A stretch of 26,929 bases of DNA from a virus (IMGVR_UViG_3300035670_001078:1-26929), one strand, 5' to 3'. Shown: positions 9,401 through 17,593, counted from the first letter of the stretch. The notes: generated by a model from the letters alone, not told the origin. Numbers and translations are program-made.

Positions 9401-9899
9401 GAACGTTGTTGCTACTCCTTGGGCGCAAGTAGCCCCTGTATATGAAATACGCAGAAGTGAACAACCAACGGATAGCACCAAGTTTAGCATTGAATACAGC
9501 GTTGTTGAAGCTCTTAATCAGGACATTATTAATATATTCTCAACTTTAGATGAACTTGATAATGCATTAGGTGCTCCGGAGTTAGTATTCTCTCCAGATT
9601 ATCCGGATTTAGAAAGTTTAAGAAACGTATACTTTAATCGTCTTACGGATAAGATTAATCTTAAACAATTCTTTGAGTTTTATAAGTGGTTTGATACAAA
9701 CATCGGAACTTTTGTCTCTCAATTAATACCAAAGAAAACCAAATATTTTGGAACCAACTTCATAATAGAAAGTCATATGTTGGAACGTCCGAAGTTTGAA
9801 TATTTGTTTAGCGAACTTTATTTGGGCGATAGCAATAGGACCGGGCTAAGAGATAGAATTTTGTTACAACTATTAGTTGGAACATTTGCAAAATATTGA
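6468..9899 (+). CDS. Large baseplate wedge protein: gpI/gp7-like region flanked by two LamG-like domains
   Basis: In this 1143-aa product, residues about 160-375 are a LamG/concanavalin A-like sandwich: TFEYWIYLP, GEWTHIAWVWN, SYVNGELYNSS, GALDELRIWHSIRS, LKLYYKFNEPSG. Residues about 478-600 are helical and resemble P2 tail protein I: LYTWAKFFDEIKLYTQQFVD, DQFLQQLARNQGIELP, IWRRILVNLREIVTSKGTIH, GIKTFIRATGID, then IREYGGP. The KGT-x-x-G and E-Y-G-G signatures are the strongest. Residues about 660-885 form a second LamG-like domain (GSWTYEATYRYP, then SQIRFWNKYISDVEYPEHVK). T4 gp7 (1032 aa) is the structural counterpart of gpI in the (gp6)2-gp7 wedge, so this is likely the third wedge subunit. 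It comes after gp25- and gp6-like genes as in P2 V-W-J-I. A good Shine-Dalgarno (AAGGTGA, 6454-6460) precedes the start, which overlaps the previous stop by one base. Confidence 0.8.
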   Translation: MAINNTRNLQANKPALFKPVVVRAFEDPADASVSFNLYEANVITDTAIDSTSSFKYNPPGTGLRSTQQLNVDWSDFANHTFFNSAQVKVNVAFDKIQNGFPFDGDQRANELFLDKLTGFEKYLYDNYPKNKGYLFFSGTNVSSVPGYGTYVTVVDQAGAAYTDISTRLDGQNIINPMLNPMTFEYWIYLPTISNTDQVVIDKHSGSLGFTSAINANVSITTATNTLYIYSGSAYEQLSVPLTKGEWTHIAWVWNRTPGYYGITSYVNGELYNSSSAGVEFDVLNVPYNLYIGSGSSIPLVGFTPTNTLSGALDELRIWHSIRSADQIYDNYQKSLFADSNLKLYYKFNEPSGSNSGIVIDASSNGLHGNLSANALTLKVRNFPTSSIAGSDPVTYENLNLCPILFANHPDVYTYRTNFYTSASIYDNENPNIVTKLVPRHYFLEGQVEDALETEEGAIVNTLNSGDDPRSTKLGDSQVLLLFLYTWAKFFDEIKLYTQQFVDNQFVDYDNIDTVPDQFLQQLARNQGIELPPMFTGASVAQFINALNIQDNPSLNQLSLQQVQNQIWRRILVNLREIVTSKGTIHGIKTFIRATGIDPDNNFRIREYGGPTKQNLDFVRDTRNEISTMLTFDLGGEVRSPFLSASRIEPGYPEMAGTPSDGLLTSGSWTYEATYRYPINNNYNTYQSLVRFVGTGSLLANDDLVYTNLVAYSGSRTYTTVTTSSLTLYVRSNANTTAPYTALTLSGVNIFDGDKWYISFGKRRNDDGLDSVISSSYFLRAAKNIYGDIFENYVTQSWFNDYEGGVTNIWNTLSATGNASGSLFMIGSSSIDTTINNFLNNNSLPAPTKETIFQGSVSQIRFWNKYISDVEYPEHVKNFKSIGVQDPLTKFNFVTYKSGSWERLRIDASTDQIVTQSSPGGQIDIFDFSQNNFHLSGTSFPQAAQVIDPERYYYSFISPKFDEANTTNKVRIRSFEQYENVVATPWAQVAPVYEIRRSEQPTDSTKFSIEYSVVEALNQDIINIFSTLDELDNALGAPELVFSPDYPDLESLRNVYFNRLTDKINLKQFFEFYKWFDTNIGTFVSQLIPKKTKYFGTNFIIESHMLERPKFEYLFSELYLGDSNRTGLRDRILLQLLVGTFAKY

Positions 9900-9914
9900 T
9901 TTTTTGTTTCGGTA

Positions 9915-9925
9915 TATATCTATAC
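9915..9925 (+). promoter_or_regulatory. Second copy of TATATCTATAC element in the 9900-9926 gap
   Basis: The 27-nt gap after the large wedge gene holds TATATCTATAC one base before ATG 9927. The copy at 536-546 is identical and equally close to its start codon, and in both cases GGTATA lies at or just upstream of the element. There is no Shine-Dalgarno sequence in the gap. It is a candidate late-promoter-like or translation-initiation element, and its function is inferred only from repetition and position. Confidence 0.35.
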
Positions 9926-9926
9926 T

Positions 9927-10880
9927 ATGACTATGACTGCATATTCTGAAACAGAAAGCCTAATTGGCACAGAATTCTCTCCATATGACGATAGCACAGC
10001 AGGATATCCTGCCGCTACACGTATTGGTTCATATCCAGAAGATGTAATAGCTATCTTTAATCAATCTGGTTCTGGAATGGATACTTCCGCCTTTGATAAG
10101 TTTAGGCAGGGCGTTGAAATGAGATTGCCAAGACACGTATATGGTAGCACTCAACCAAAGCTTTGGGCTGGTAATCTTTTACAAATACCAAGAACATATT
10201 TGCCATATGGTGAAGCTAGAACTTGGACCGAATATGAAAATACTACTGAATATTATGACAATATAATACCATTCAATCCAGTTCAATATATACAGTCACA
10301 AAACAACAACATAAACACGTATCCGTTTCCAATCTATTTCAATGATGGTCCACAAGAGGGACAAGAAGCTATTATGGAACCTCTTACGATTCCATTTAGA
10401 GCAGCTACATCATATGTCGAAGGTGCTTTCCCAGCTCGTAGACCAAAAGGAAATCTTGAAGATGGAAATCCAACTTCAGATATTCCACAATCAAATAACA
10501 GAGTATTTCAGTTTATAGAATACAATTCTCCACTAACTGCTAATCCATATCTAGACGCTGGACAAGAATACATTGGGGCTGGTTCTATAGAAGATGCTAT
10601 TATAAGAGAAGGTTACGTTGATTTCATTTTAAGACTTGGCGATCCATTTGATGACACCGAAACTGAAGTTATTGTTAAAGAATTGCAGTTTAATACGGGT
10701 TCAGTAGGTGGTCAAGCATTTGAAGCAGCCTTATTAAATTTAGATATTGGTTTAGACGACGACATAAGAGGAAGTTATACTCAAAAATCAGCAACAGCAG
10801 GTTATACTGTGTATGGACCTGATCAGGGAAGATATGGAACTGATAGTATTGCATATATGGGATGGAGCAGAGGATCATGA
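9927..10880 (+). CDS. Virion structural protein of unknown function in the baseplate/fibre cluster
   Basis: This 317-aa product is not recognised. It is rich in Tyr, Pro, Asn and Glu/Asp, acidic and without a membrane segment or signal peptide. An extended, loop-rich stretch runs from about 60 to 190 (RLPRHVYGSTQPKLWAGNLL, then PRTYLPYGEARTWTEYENTT), including a motif rich in aromatic residues. A later piece, FILRLGDPFDDTETEVIVKE, looks like beta structure, and the end is Gly/Tyr-rich. Such composition fits an extended connector that lies along other baseplate proteins. The start is ATG 9927; a second in-frame ATG at 9933 would also do and would place the upstream TATATCTATAC element 7 nt away. 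Neither has a Shine-Dalgarno. The stop overlaps the next start (ATGA at 10877-10880), pointing to translational coupling with the LamG protein downstream. Confidence 0.7.
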   Translation: MTMTAYSETESLIGTEFSPYDDSTAGYPAATRIGSYPEDVIAIFNQSGSGMDTSAFDKFRQGVEMRLPRHVYGSTQPKLWAGNLLQIPRTYLPYGEARTWTEYENTTEYYDNIIPFNPVQYIQSQNNNINTYPFPIYFNDGPQEGQEAIMEPLTIPFRAATSYVEGAFPARRPKGNLEDGNPTSDIPQSNNRVFQFIEYNSPLTANPYLDAGQEYIGAGSIEDAIIREGYVDFILRLGDPFDDTETEVIVKELQFNTGSVGGQAFEAALLNLDIGLDDDIRGSYTQKSATAGYTVYGPDQGRYGTDSIAYMGWSRGS

Positions 10881-13744
10881 GTAGACAAGAGAAAAGAACT
10901 AGAATAAGAGTAGTTCCTCCAAAGCTACAATTACGTGGCCAGGATGCTCTTACAGGCTCTTATCCAACCAATGTGCGCTTCTCATTAGATGGACGCTCAG
11001 GCAACTATAAAGTCGGTTATAACGATGTTCAGACGGTTGTATTTGGCACTCGTTCAAATGGAACATCATGGCAAGACAGTATGATTGGATATTGGACTAT
11101 GCAAAGACTGGGCCCAAGTGCTGGTGCGTCGGGCAGCATTACTTTTGAAGCAGAATTATCCGGCTCTATTAAAGAAGGACTATTTCCATATCTAGATTTT
11201 AATTTAGCCGATGATCCTTCAACAAATTTTAAATTTATTGGAGTTAGTCAATCTTTTTCACATTATGGAAAGGCTTATAATGTAGATATCGATAAAGCAA
11301 TTCCAACAGCCGGAACAACTGCAAATATTGAATTTCCATATATACAGCCAAATAAATCATATGATTATAGACCAAATTTCAGTCCATATGGAATTATTTA
11401 CGAACCATCATCTGCCATTACAAGTGTGACCCCATTATTAGCTCAAAATATGGACACAGATAAAAGTCTATTTGAGTTTGCGGATCTAATAGTTCCAACT
11501 CCTGGTAAAATAGTCTATGAAAGCTTTACTTTTGCAGGTTGGTTTTACTATAATCATGATGTTAGTAACGTTGTTAATGGAATGTATTTGATTGCCGGTC
11601 CATGTAGAAAAAGTCCATGGAATATTGACAATCTAGATTATGTTGCTTCTGTTACTGAGAATTTTACCGCTAATGCATTGGATTTTTCTATTTCATTTTT
11701 AAGTGGTAGCGCAGCAAATAGAATGACACTAAACACAGTTGCAGTTCCAAATTTAGTTGATACTTGGTTTCATTTTGCTTTTAGTTTTGATGGAAAAACT
11801 TCTGGAGTTCCAGCAACCTCAGATTCAATAAAAGTTTATATCAATGGAGAAAGAGTAGCCGCTTCATCTTTCAGCTCTTTTGGAGCCGGATTTGATTCAT
11901 ACGATACAGATACCGCAATACAATATGGAATTTCTTCTGGCTATTCATTCGCAAAAAACTCATCAGTAACCGGCTCTGTTGGAGAAATTTCGTTTTTCAA
12001 TAGAGAGTTAAATTCTGATGAAATAAAAGATATATATTATTCTCAAGTTCCATGGAATAAGAAACGTCGTGTAATAGCTGGAACATCTATAGACCTTGAT
12101 AATGACCCATATCCAGTAGATGCTGGAGAATACATGACCACGTTTAATAGAGATGGCATGTTAGTTACCGGCTCTATTGTAAAGGGAGTTGGAGATAGCT
12201 CAGAGTGGGTTCATTTCTCTCCTGGGCAAGAGATGCAACCATTCCATGATCAACAACAGTTTGCTGCTGATGCTAAGGGAGCCCCTGTTCAAAATCCTTT
12301 CTTTGCTACAGGTAGTGCAGAGACTTTAGTTGGTGAAGGATTTAACAGTCCTCTTTGGAGCAAAAACAAGATTGAAATACCAATACCGGTTGCATCAAAT
12401 ACGGTATTAAAATTACCAGAGGGAAAAATAGGTGCGGGATTGGAGGGCAGTTACGATTCTCCGATGGCCTACTATAACTTTGATAAAAACGTTTGGGAAC
12501 CAATAGGAATTGGAATAAAAATTAATTCATCTGACCTTACAGATTGTCAAGATTATTTGACCGTTGGTTTCTTTGATGGGTATCTAATGACGCAATCCAT
12601 TGATACAGCGTTAGGGAATTTGAACATTAATGGTTTACATACTATGGGATATTGCGGAAGTGACTTTGGTTTTCCATATCATCCAAAATATCATGCAACT
12701 AGTTCACAAACTCTAGATATGAGCCAATATATCACAGAGCCTTTTCTCTTGGAAAAAGCTGTATTAAACATGGGACCATATAGCTTTGTAGTTGGGACAG
12801 TAGACCTAACGACCATTACTAGCGTTGTAACAGGCTCAATCACAACATTTTTCTTATTAAATCAGAGAAGAAATCAAAACATAAATTATTTCAAACGTCA
12901 GGCGGCATTCGTAAATGGAGTTTTAACGACAGTTTCTGTATCTGCACACGTGCCAGCCGATACTGTTTTAACTTATGATGATGCGTTAGCGTCTCCTCCT
13001 ATAACAACACGTGTAGATACGCTAAGAGATATCCTAGGTTTTTCTCAAGTGTATTCATTTGCAAAAGATGTATTAAATACGGTGGTAAAAAGAGGCGCTT
13101 TTTCAATAGTGAGTGCTGTTACTAGTTCAATTAATGATCTAATACCGGTAACCAGTAATGACATTCTTATTGAAACAAAAAATGCGGGTATTAGTGGTGC
13201 TAATTATAATATAACTCCAACGTTTTCAATGAGCATGGGGACACCACCCGGTCTTTTTAATGATTTTCAAAACATTGGTTTGACTAATCTCATGACCAAA
13301 TATATTCCTGGATCTCCAGCAGTATTTGATACCATTTATATATCATTTGATGGTTCTAGGACCGGCATTAATGTTACGCAACTTTCAACACGTGGACTTA
13401 ACAATGATCTTTTTCATTCTGAGGATATAGATAATAGTCTTGTGCCGGGACCAGAATGGCCAAAAGATAAATGGAAACAAAATCCTTATATATTATATCC
13501 GCAAGATAAACTAATATTAGGTTGTCAGGCACCTGTATCAATAGCGCCAGCATTTAGAACTATATATGATATCGCTCTTGGAGCCACTAATGCTGAATGT
13601 GTGTTAACATTGCTAGCTAGTTCTAATTTTCTAGTTGAGCCAAAATTAATTCTATATGGTTCTTATATCAGAGAAAATAGAGAATATAATGATGGAACCA
13701 ATCAACTTTTGTCATCAGAAACAATTCACGAGGTCATAGAATAA
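10877..13744 (+). CDS. LamG-domain tail/baseplate protein, probable fibre or adhesin component
   Basis: The 955-aa product carries one clear LamG/concanavalin A-like domain at residues about 212-390: SFTFAGWFYYNHD, DTWFHFAFSFDGKT, IKVYINGERVAASSF, GSVGEISFFNRELNSDEIKD. Such domains often bind glycans, so surface binding is plausible. The remaining roughly 560 residues are beta-rich and not recognised. The N-terminus is basic (SRQEKRTRIRVVPPKLQLRG), perhaps a docking peptide. I chose ATG 10877 and not the upstream ATG at 10862. The 10877 codon forms an ATGA overlap with the previous stop and has AGAGGA at 10869-10874 as Shine-Dalgarno, whereas 10862 lies inside the previous gene without a site and would add only five residues. 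The stop lies 1 nt before the next ATG. The LamG recalls those of the 1143-aa protein, suggesting shared use of the module. Confidence 0.72.
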   Translation: MSRQEKRTRIRVVPPKLQLRGQDALTGSYPTNVRFSLDGRSGNYKVGYNDVQTVVFGTRSNGTSWQDSMIGYWTMQRLGPSAGASGSITFEAELSGSIKEGLFPYLDFNLADDPSTNFKFIGVSQSFSHYGKAYNVDIDKAIPTAGTTANIEFPYIQPNKSYDYRPNFSPYGIIYEPSSAITSVTPLLAQNMDTDKSLFEFADLIVPTPGKIVYESFTFAGWFYYNHDVSNVVNGMYLIAGPCRKSPWNIDNLDYVASVTENFTANALDFSISFLSGSAANRMTLNTVAVPNLVDTWFHFAFSFDGKTSGVPATSDSIKVYINGERVAASSFSSFGAGFDSYDTDTAIQYGISSGYSFAKNSSVTGSVGEISFFNRELNSDEIKDIYYSQVPWNKKRRVIAGTSIDLDNDPYPVDAGEYMTTFNRDGMLVTGSIVKGVGDSSEWVHFSPGQEMQPFHDQQQFAADAKGAPVQNPFFATGSAETLVGEGFNSPLWSKNKIEIPIPVASNTVLKLPEGKIGAGLEGSYDSPMAYYNFDKNVWEPIGIGIKINSSDLTDCQDYLTVGFFDGYLMTQSIDTALGNLNINGLHTMGYCGSDFGFPYHPKYHATSSQTLDMSQYITEPFLLEKAVLNMGPYSFVVGTVDLTTITSVVTGSITTFFLLNQRRNQNINYFKRQAAFVNGVLTTVSVSAHVPADTVLTYDDALASPPITTRVDTLRDILGFSQVYSFAKDVLNTVVKRGAFSIVSAVTSSINDLIPVTSNDILIETKNAGISGANYNITPTFSMSMGTPPGLFNDFQNIGLTNLMTKYIPGSPAVFDTIYISFDGSRTGINVTQLSTRGLNNDLFHSEDIDNSLVPGPEWPKDKWKQNPYILYPQDKLILGCQAPVSIAPAFRTIYDIALGATNAECVLTLLASSNFLVEPKLILYGSYIRENREYNDGTNQLLSSETIHEVIE

Positions 13745-13745
13745 T

Positions 13746-16625
13746 ATGCCTATCTTTGATCAATTTGAAACCGAACCTTATGCAACCTATTCTGGGTCAT
13801 ATACGGATAACTACATATATGGCTCTATATTCAATTCTTCTCCGGCATATAGTAGAGAAGTTATTGCCCTTAAAACAACTGGAATTGTCAGCTCCTCTTT
13901 TTATTCCAAAGACCTAAGCCGCTCAGATCAGTTGGGATATACAGAAGGAAATTATATATCCTCAAAAACCCAAAACATACTCAATAAGTTTTTTGATATA
14001 TCAGAATATATCTTTGATTCAATTATTCCTTCTCCGATTGGTATTGGAAATGTAGACAATACTTTAAATCCATACCTACAAACCACTTCTAGTTGGAAAC
14101 AAATATTTTCGGCTAGCTTAAGCGGCTCTAGTAACTTAGGTCGGTCTGCTTTAACGGACAATTCTTTTCATACCTTTTTTCCTGCGCAGGTTAAGGAAAT
14201 ACCAGCCGGCTCTGGTGATACCCTATCAATTCCGGACATTAATAACTTTACAAACAACAAATGGTTAAACAATTTCCCATTTCAATCTAGATATAGACAA
14301 TTAAGAAGGTTTCTAGGTGTTGGATTAGATAACACTTCAATAGAAGTTGACATATATTCAGGAAGCTTTGTTTCTCCTGTAATTACAACTAAAGAGCTCG
14401 GTTCTCTATTTTATGTGTATGGAGATGCCAGCTATAGGGTCTATACCAGATATTCTCAATTTTGGGTGGGACTTGGATTAAAAAATGATATACAACATGT
14501 TCATATACCAACTAGATTTTTCAATCCAATACAAAAGATTTGTTTCACAAATTATAGCGGTTCTCAAAATTCTTGTTATGTAGCTTTTGGAGACAATGGA
14601 ACGATATTGACTAGTTCTTTAGGATATCCAGATACATGGGAGCCTATATGTTTTGGTAGAGATGGATATAATGCTGGAGAGGGTATAGCCTCCGTAAATG
14701 AAATTGAAATCGATTCTTGGCCTTTTGTTACCAATTCCATTAGAGATGCTTTGGCTCTTGGATATTCGCCTTCTGGAAAAGATGGGTGCCATTGGCAATG
14801 GCTTTTAGTCGTGGAAGATATTAATAGACGTGGTAAAATAGTAAGAACAAAACCTGGTCTTCAAGGCAATGCTGACTATAAAATTCCCACCAAAAACCAA
14901 TGGGAATATGTTAATTTAGATGCATCTATTAATTTTTCTGATCCAGTTGATATACATTCTATATGTAGCGTCAATCCTGGAGGCATATCAGATTCTGGAT
15001 ATGAACTTTATGCTGGAGTATTTGCTGTTGGTAGAATTCTTGACGGTGGATTTGGTTCTGGTTTAGTAGCATATGTTGAAAAACCGGAGGCTCCTAGTTG
15101 TGTTGATACGGAATGGAACCGGTTTACACAGCCAGAAGTAACAGCGCCGGATGATGTATTTCTTTCTGTGACGGCTAATAAATTTTTTGATTCAAAACCT
15201 CGTATTTGGACCTGCGGATATACAAAAGGTTCGCCAGATGTTGGGAAAATTATATCTGGGTCGCAAGATGTTGGGGTTCCTAATTGGAAAGATGTTACTC
15301 CGACTGCTCTTTTTGCTCCGGGCCCAGTTCCTGTTTTACGTTCTATAGCATATAACGTTACAAGTGGTTCAGCCGCCGATCTTTCGTCCGGTTTAGTTTG
15401 CGTTGGAGATAATGGAACAATATTGTATTCATCAGATGGTGGAGAAAATTGGAGTAAAAGAACTCCTGCAAATAGCTATACGGGAAGTTTCGTAGAAATA
15501 AAAAAGGCTTATAGCCTAAACAGCAATAATCCTATTGATTTAACTAATGTGGCATGGATTGCAATCGGAGATGACGGAGAAATACAATTTAGTCAAAATG
15601 GTAATGCTTTAAATTGGTATAGTTTTAGAACAGGAAAACCAGCACCGGGGGCCATTCAAGCTTCAATTGATTATCCTAACCGTTTATATCCTTCTGCTAG
15701 TTTAGGGCGTTCAGTTGGAACAGATCCAAGTTGGAAGAATTTTTCTTATACTTTGCAAAATAGTTCTTTTAGGAGTTACTATGCAGGTTCAGTAGAAAGA
15801 ACATTGGTTACAACCAATGCAAATATTATTAAACCACTATATACAATGGCTGCGGGAGGACTTTCAATACATGATTTTAATAAACAAATTCAAGGAGAAA
15901 CAATAGGTTCAAGCAATACTTTGTTGGTGTGCAGAGTTGCAGATGTTTCATCAAGTATTAAATTTGGGTTTGAATTCGGTAATTCTAATGGTTACGAGAA
16001 ATATGGATTTTTACCACAATTAGAAATTAATAACTTTTATGAGCCAAGAAGGCCAAATGCTATATGGATAAAGCCAACAAATAACGATTATAATAAAGCA
16101 TTTTTTGGTTATGGAGAAGGCTTCGCTCTAGATTTAACCGACTGGCAATATGGGGCGCCTTTACAGGTTGGGAAAAAAGGAAAAACAGCCAATTTCTTAG
16201 ATTGGAGCCCATATGATGTTTATTATAGCGGAAGCAATATTGACATTCCTCAGTTTAACCTTTATAATCCAGAAATACGTGGATGGAAATATGGATTATA
16301 TAGTGCGATTAACACAACAACTTCGGCAATCTGGCGCAGAGGCAGATATGGACAATTCCGAGATATGTTAGAGCAGAGATTATTCACAAGATATCTCCAG
16401 ACTGAAACTGTTAATCCATATGCAAATATTAAATTAAATCAAAAATTAAGACAAACAGTAGATGGACCAATACAAGTTAGGTTTATATCTTCAAGTGCAA
16501 TATATTCAGCATCTGTTGATTATGTGACTGCAACAAATCCAACATATAATCCTTATGATAGTGGTATTTATGACATATACTATCGGAGTGGTCAACCATT
16601 CTTTGATAGACCAAATGAGGATTGA
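13746..16625 (+). CDS. Asp-box (BNR) repeat tail protein, probable beta-propeller fibre component
   Basis: The 959-aa product contains motifs of Asp-box/BNR propellers as seen in sialidases and Ycf48-like proteins. The clearest is GLVCVGDNGTILYSSDGGENW at about 548-568, with the S-x-D-x-G-x-x-W core. A related blade is WIAIGDDGEIQFSQNGNALN near 603-622, and a degenerate one, CYVAFGDNGTILTSS, lies near 278-292. No sialidase Arg triad or FRIP motif is evident, so I infer structural or binding use, not hydrolysis. The N-terminus is Tyr/Ser/Gly-rich (ATYSGSYTDNYIYGSIF) and the C-terminus ends in Tyr-rich extended sequence. GAGGT at 13730-13734 is a distant Shine-Dalgarno (11 nt). The gene lies between the LamG protein and a repeated-family virion protein, whose start is 2 nt downstream of this stop. 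It may be a receptor-binding protein or part of the fibre shell. Confidence 0.7.
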   Translation: MPIFDQFETEPYATYSGSYTDNYIYGSIFNSSPAYSREVIALKTTGIVSSSFYSKDLSRSDQLGYTEGNYISSKTQNILNKFFDISEYIFDSIIPSPIGIGNVDNTLNPYLQTTSSWKQIFSASLSGSSNLGRSALTDNSFHTFFPAQVKEIPAGSGDTLSIPDINNFTNNKWLNNFPFQSRYRQLRRFLGVGLDNTSIEVDIYSGSFVSPVITTKELGSLFYVYGDASYRVYTRYSQFWVGLGLKNDIQHVHIPTRFFNPIQKICFTNYSGSQNSCYVAFGDNGTILTSSLGYPDTWEPICFGRDGYNAGEGIASVNEIEIDSWPFVTNSIRDALALGYSPSGKDGCHWQWLLVVEDINRRGKIVRTKPGLQGNADYKIPTKNQWEYVNLDASINFSDPVDIHSICSVNPGGISDSGYELYAGVFAVGRILDGGFGSGLVAYVEKPEAPSCVDTEWNRFTQPEVTAPDDVFLSVTANKFFDSKPRIWTCGYTKGSPDVGKIISGSQDVGVPNWKDVTPTALFAPGPVPVLRSIAYNVTSGSAADLSSGLVCVGDNGTILYSSDGGENWSKRTPANSYTGSFVEIKKAYSLNSNNPIDLTNVAWIAIGDDGEIQFSQNGNALNWYSFRTGKPAPGAIQASIDYPNRLYPSASLGRSVGTDPSWKNFSYTLQNSSFRSYYAGSVERTLVTTNANIIKPLYTMAAGGLSIHDFNKQIQGETIGSSNTLLVCRVADVSSSIKFGFEFGNSNGYEKYGFLPQLEINNFYEPRRPNAIWIKPTNNDYNKAFFGYGEGFALDLTDWQYGAPLQVGKKGKTANFLDWSPYDVYYSGSNIDIPQFNLYNPEIRGWKYGLYSAINTTTSAIWRRGRYGQFRDMLEQRLFTRYLQTETVNPYANIKLNQKLRQTVDGPIQVRFISSSAIYSASVDYVTATNPTYNPYDSGIYDIYYRSGQPFFDRPNED

Positions 16626-16627
16626 CA

Positions 16628-17593
16628 ATGGCTGGCTTATTAGATCCTAAAACTCGTGTATTAGATACCGTCATCACAACAGAAGGTAAGAGACAAGCTG
16701 CTACTGGAAAGATGAAGGTCGAGTATCTTTCCTTTAGCGATGCTGGCGCTATATACGCCCTAGATACGCTTGTATCTGGTGGGCCAGACTTCACCTCACG
16801 TATAACATTTGAAGCCGGTAATCTGCCCCAGGACGCCATTGTATTTGAAACAGATGATAGCGGCAATCTATTAGCTAATTTTGTAGACGGAGATTCTGGT
16901 TATAAAGTTAGAGCTGGAAAGGTATTTCCTGTATTGACAGGTTCTACAAGGTTTGAAGCACCATTTATAAGCGGCTCTCAGTTTGCATCCTTAGCTACGA
17001 CACTATTAAGTTCTTCTCTTAAGAATTTCGAAAACTTATCTTTGTTAAGAAGTCCGGATCCACTAGATATTAACTTTAACGAATTTATAATCGATAACAA
17101 AAGCTTGACGTTTAAAATATCTGACACAAAGCCAATACCAAATTCTGACATACAAGAGATCGATATTGATAATGTTGAAAGCATATTCTTTGACAAGAGA
17201 TTATCCCATGTTCCAAACTTTCAATATTTACCCCCTATTAATAAACCAAAGATGGGTTCAACCAATTCTATAGTTTTAGGTACGTATAAAAATCTAAATC
17301 AAAACGGATATGGAACTTATGAATCTCTTGCTCTAGAGTTAAGCGGCTCATATGCTAATGGGTTTAGTCGTGAGGTTAACTTCATAGAAACTTCTAGACA
17401 AAATAATATATTAGGGCAGTTTTTTGAAGTTTATTCAGACGGTTTGAAAAAGCTCGATGTGATTGATTATGGCATATTCCCTCCAGATCAAAATGGAATA
17501 GCTCATCATGTATTTTTCGTTGGAAAAGTATTTATAGACAGCGATAATACGCCAACATTCGTTAACATGTTTACATTAGTTTGGGAGATGTGA
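16628..17593 (+). CDS. Virion structural protein, 'LD-x-V-x-T-x-x-G-K/R' family, member 1
   Basis: The 321-aa product begins GLLDPKTRVLDTVITTEGKR, then VEYLSFSDAGAIYALD. The pattern LD-T-V-I-T-x-x-G-K-R, a short variable stretch, then a beta strand ending in S-D/G-D, marks a family seen in structural clusters of large myoviruses; its exact role is not known to me. A second member starts at 26458. The rest is mixed alpha/beta, with a C-terminal strand-rich part (GIAHHVFFVGKVFIDSDNTP). I chose ATG 16628: it lies 2 nt after the previous stop and has GAGGA at 16617-16621 at 6-nt spacing. A TTG at 16622 would add two residues but would place the Shine-Dalgarno on top of the codon. The stop TGA shares one base with the next start (TGATG at 17591-17595). 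Confidence 0.75.
   Translation: MAGLLDPKTRVLDTVITTEGKRQAATGKMKVEYLSFSDAGAIYALDTLVSGGPDFTSRITFEAGNLPQDAIVFETDDSGNLLANFVDGDSGYKVRAGKVFPVLTGSTRFEAPFISGSQFASLATTLLSSSLKNFENLSLLRSPDPLDINFNEFIIDNKSLTFKISDTKPIPNSDIQEIDIDNVESIFFDKRLSHVPNFQYLPPINKPKMGSTNSIVLGTYKNLNQNGYGTYESLALELSGSYANGFSREVNFIETSRQNNILGQFFEVYSDGLKKLDVIDYGIFPPDQNGIAHHVFFVGKVFIDSDNTPTFVNMFTLVWEM

Noticed and set aside
10862-10876. Upstream ATG at 10862 as start of the LamG protein
   Set aside because: It would add only MEQRI, lies inside the previous gene and has no Shine-Dalgarno. ATG 10877 has AGAGGA in front and makes the usual ATGA overlap.
16622-16627. TTG at 16622 as start of the 321-aa protein
   Set aside because: The GAGGA site at 16617-16621 would touch the TTG, while it is ideally placed for ATG 16628, where the family's normal N-terminus begins.
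16483-16866. Antisense open frame of 127 codons on the - strand
   Set aside because: It lies across the junction of two well-supported + strand genes, has no ribosome binding site, and its product has no recognisable composition or motif. It is an anti-codon shadow.
17581-17592. TTG at 17581 as start of the FN3-like protein
   Set aside because: The sequence TTGGGAGATG is itself the Shine-Dalgarno region for ATG 17593, which overlaps the previous stop.
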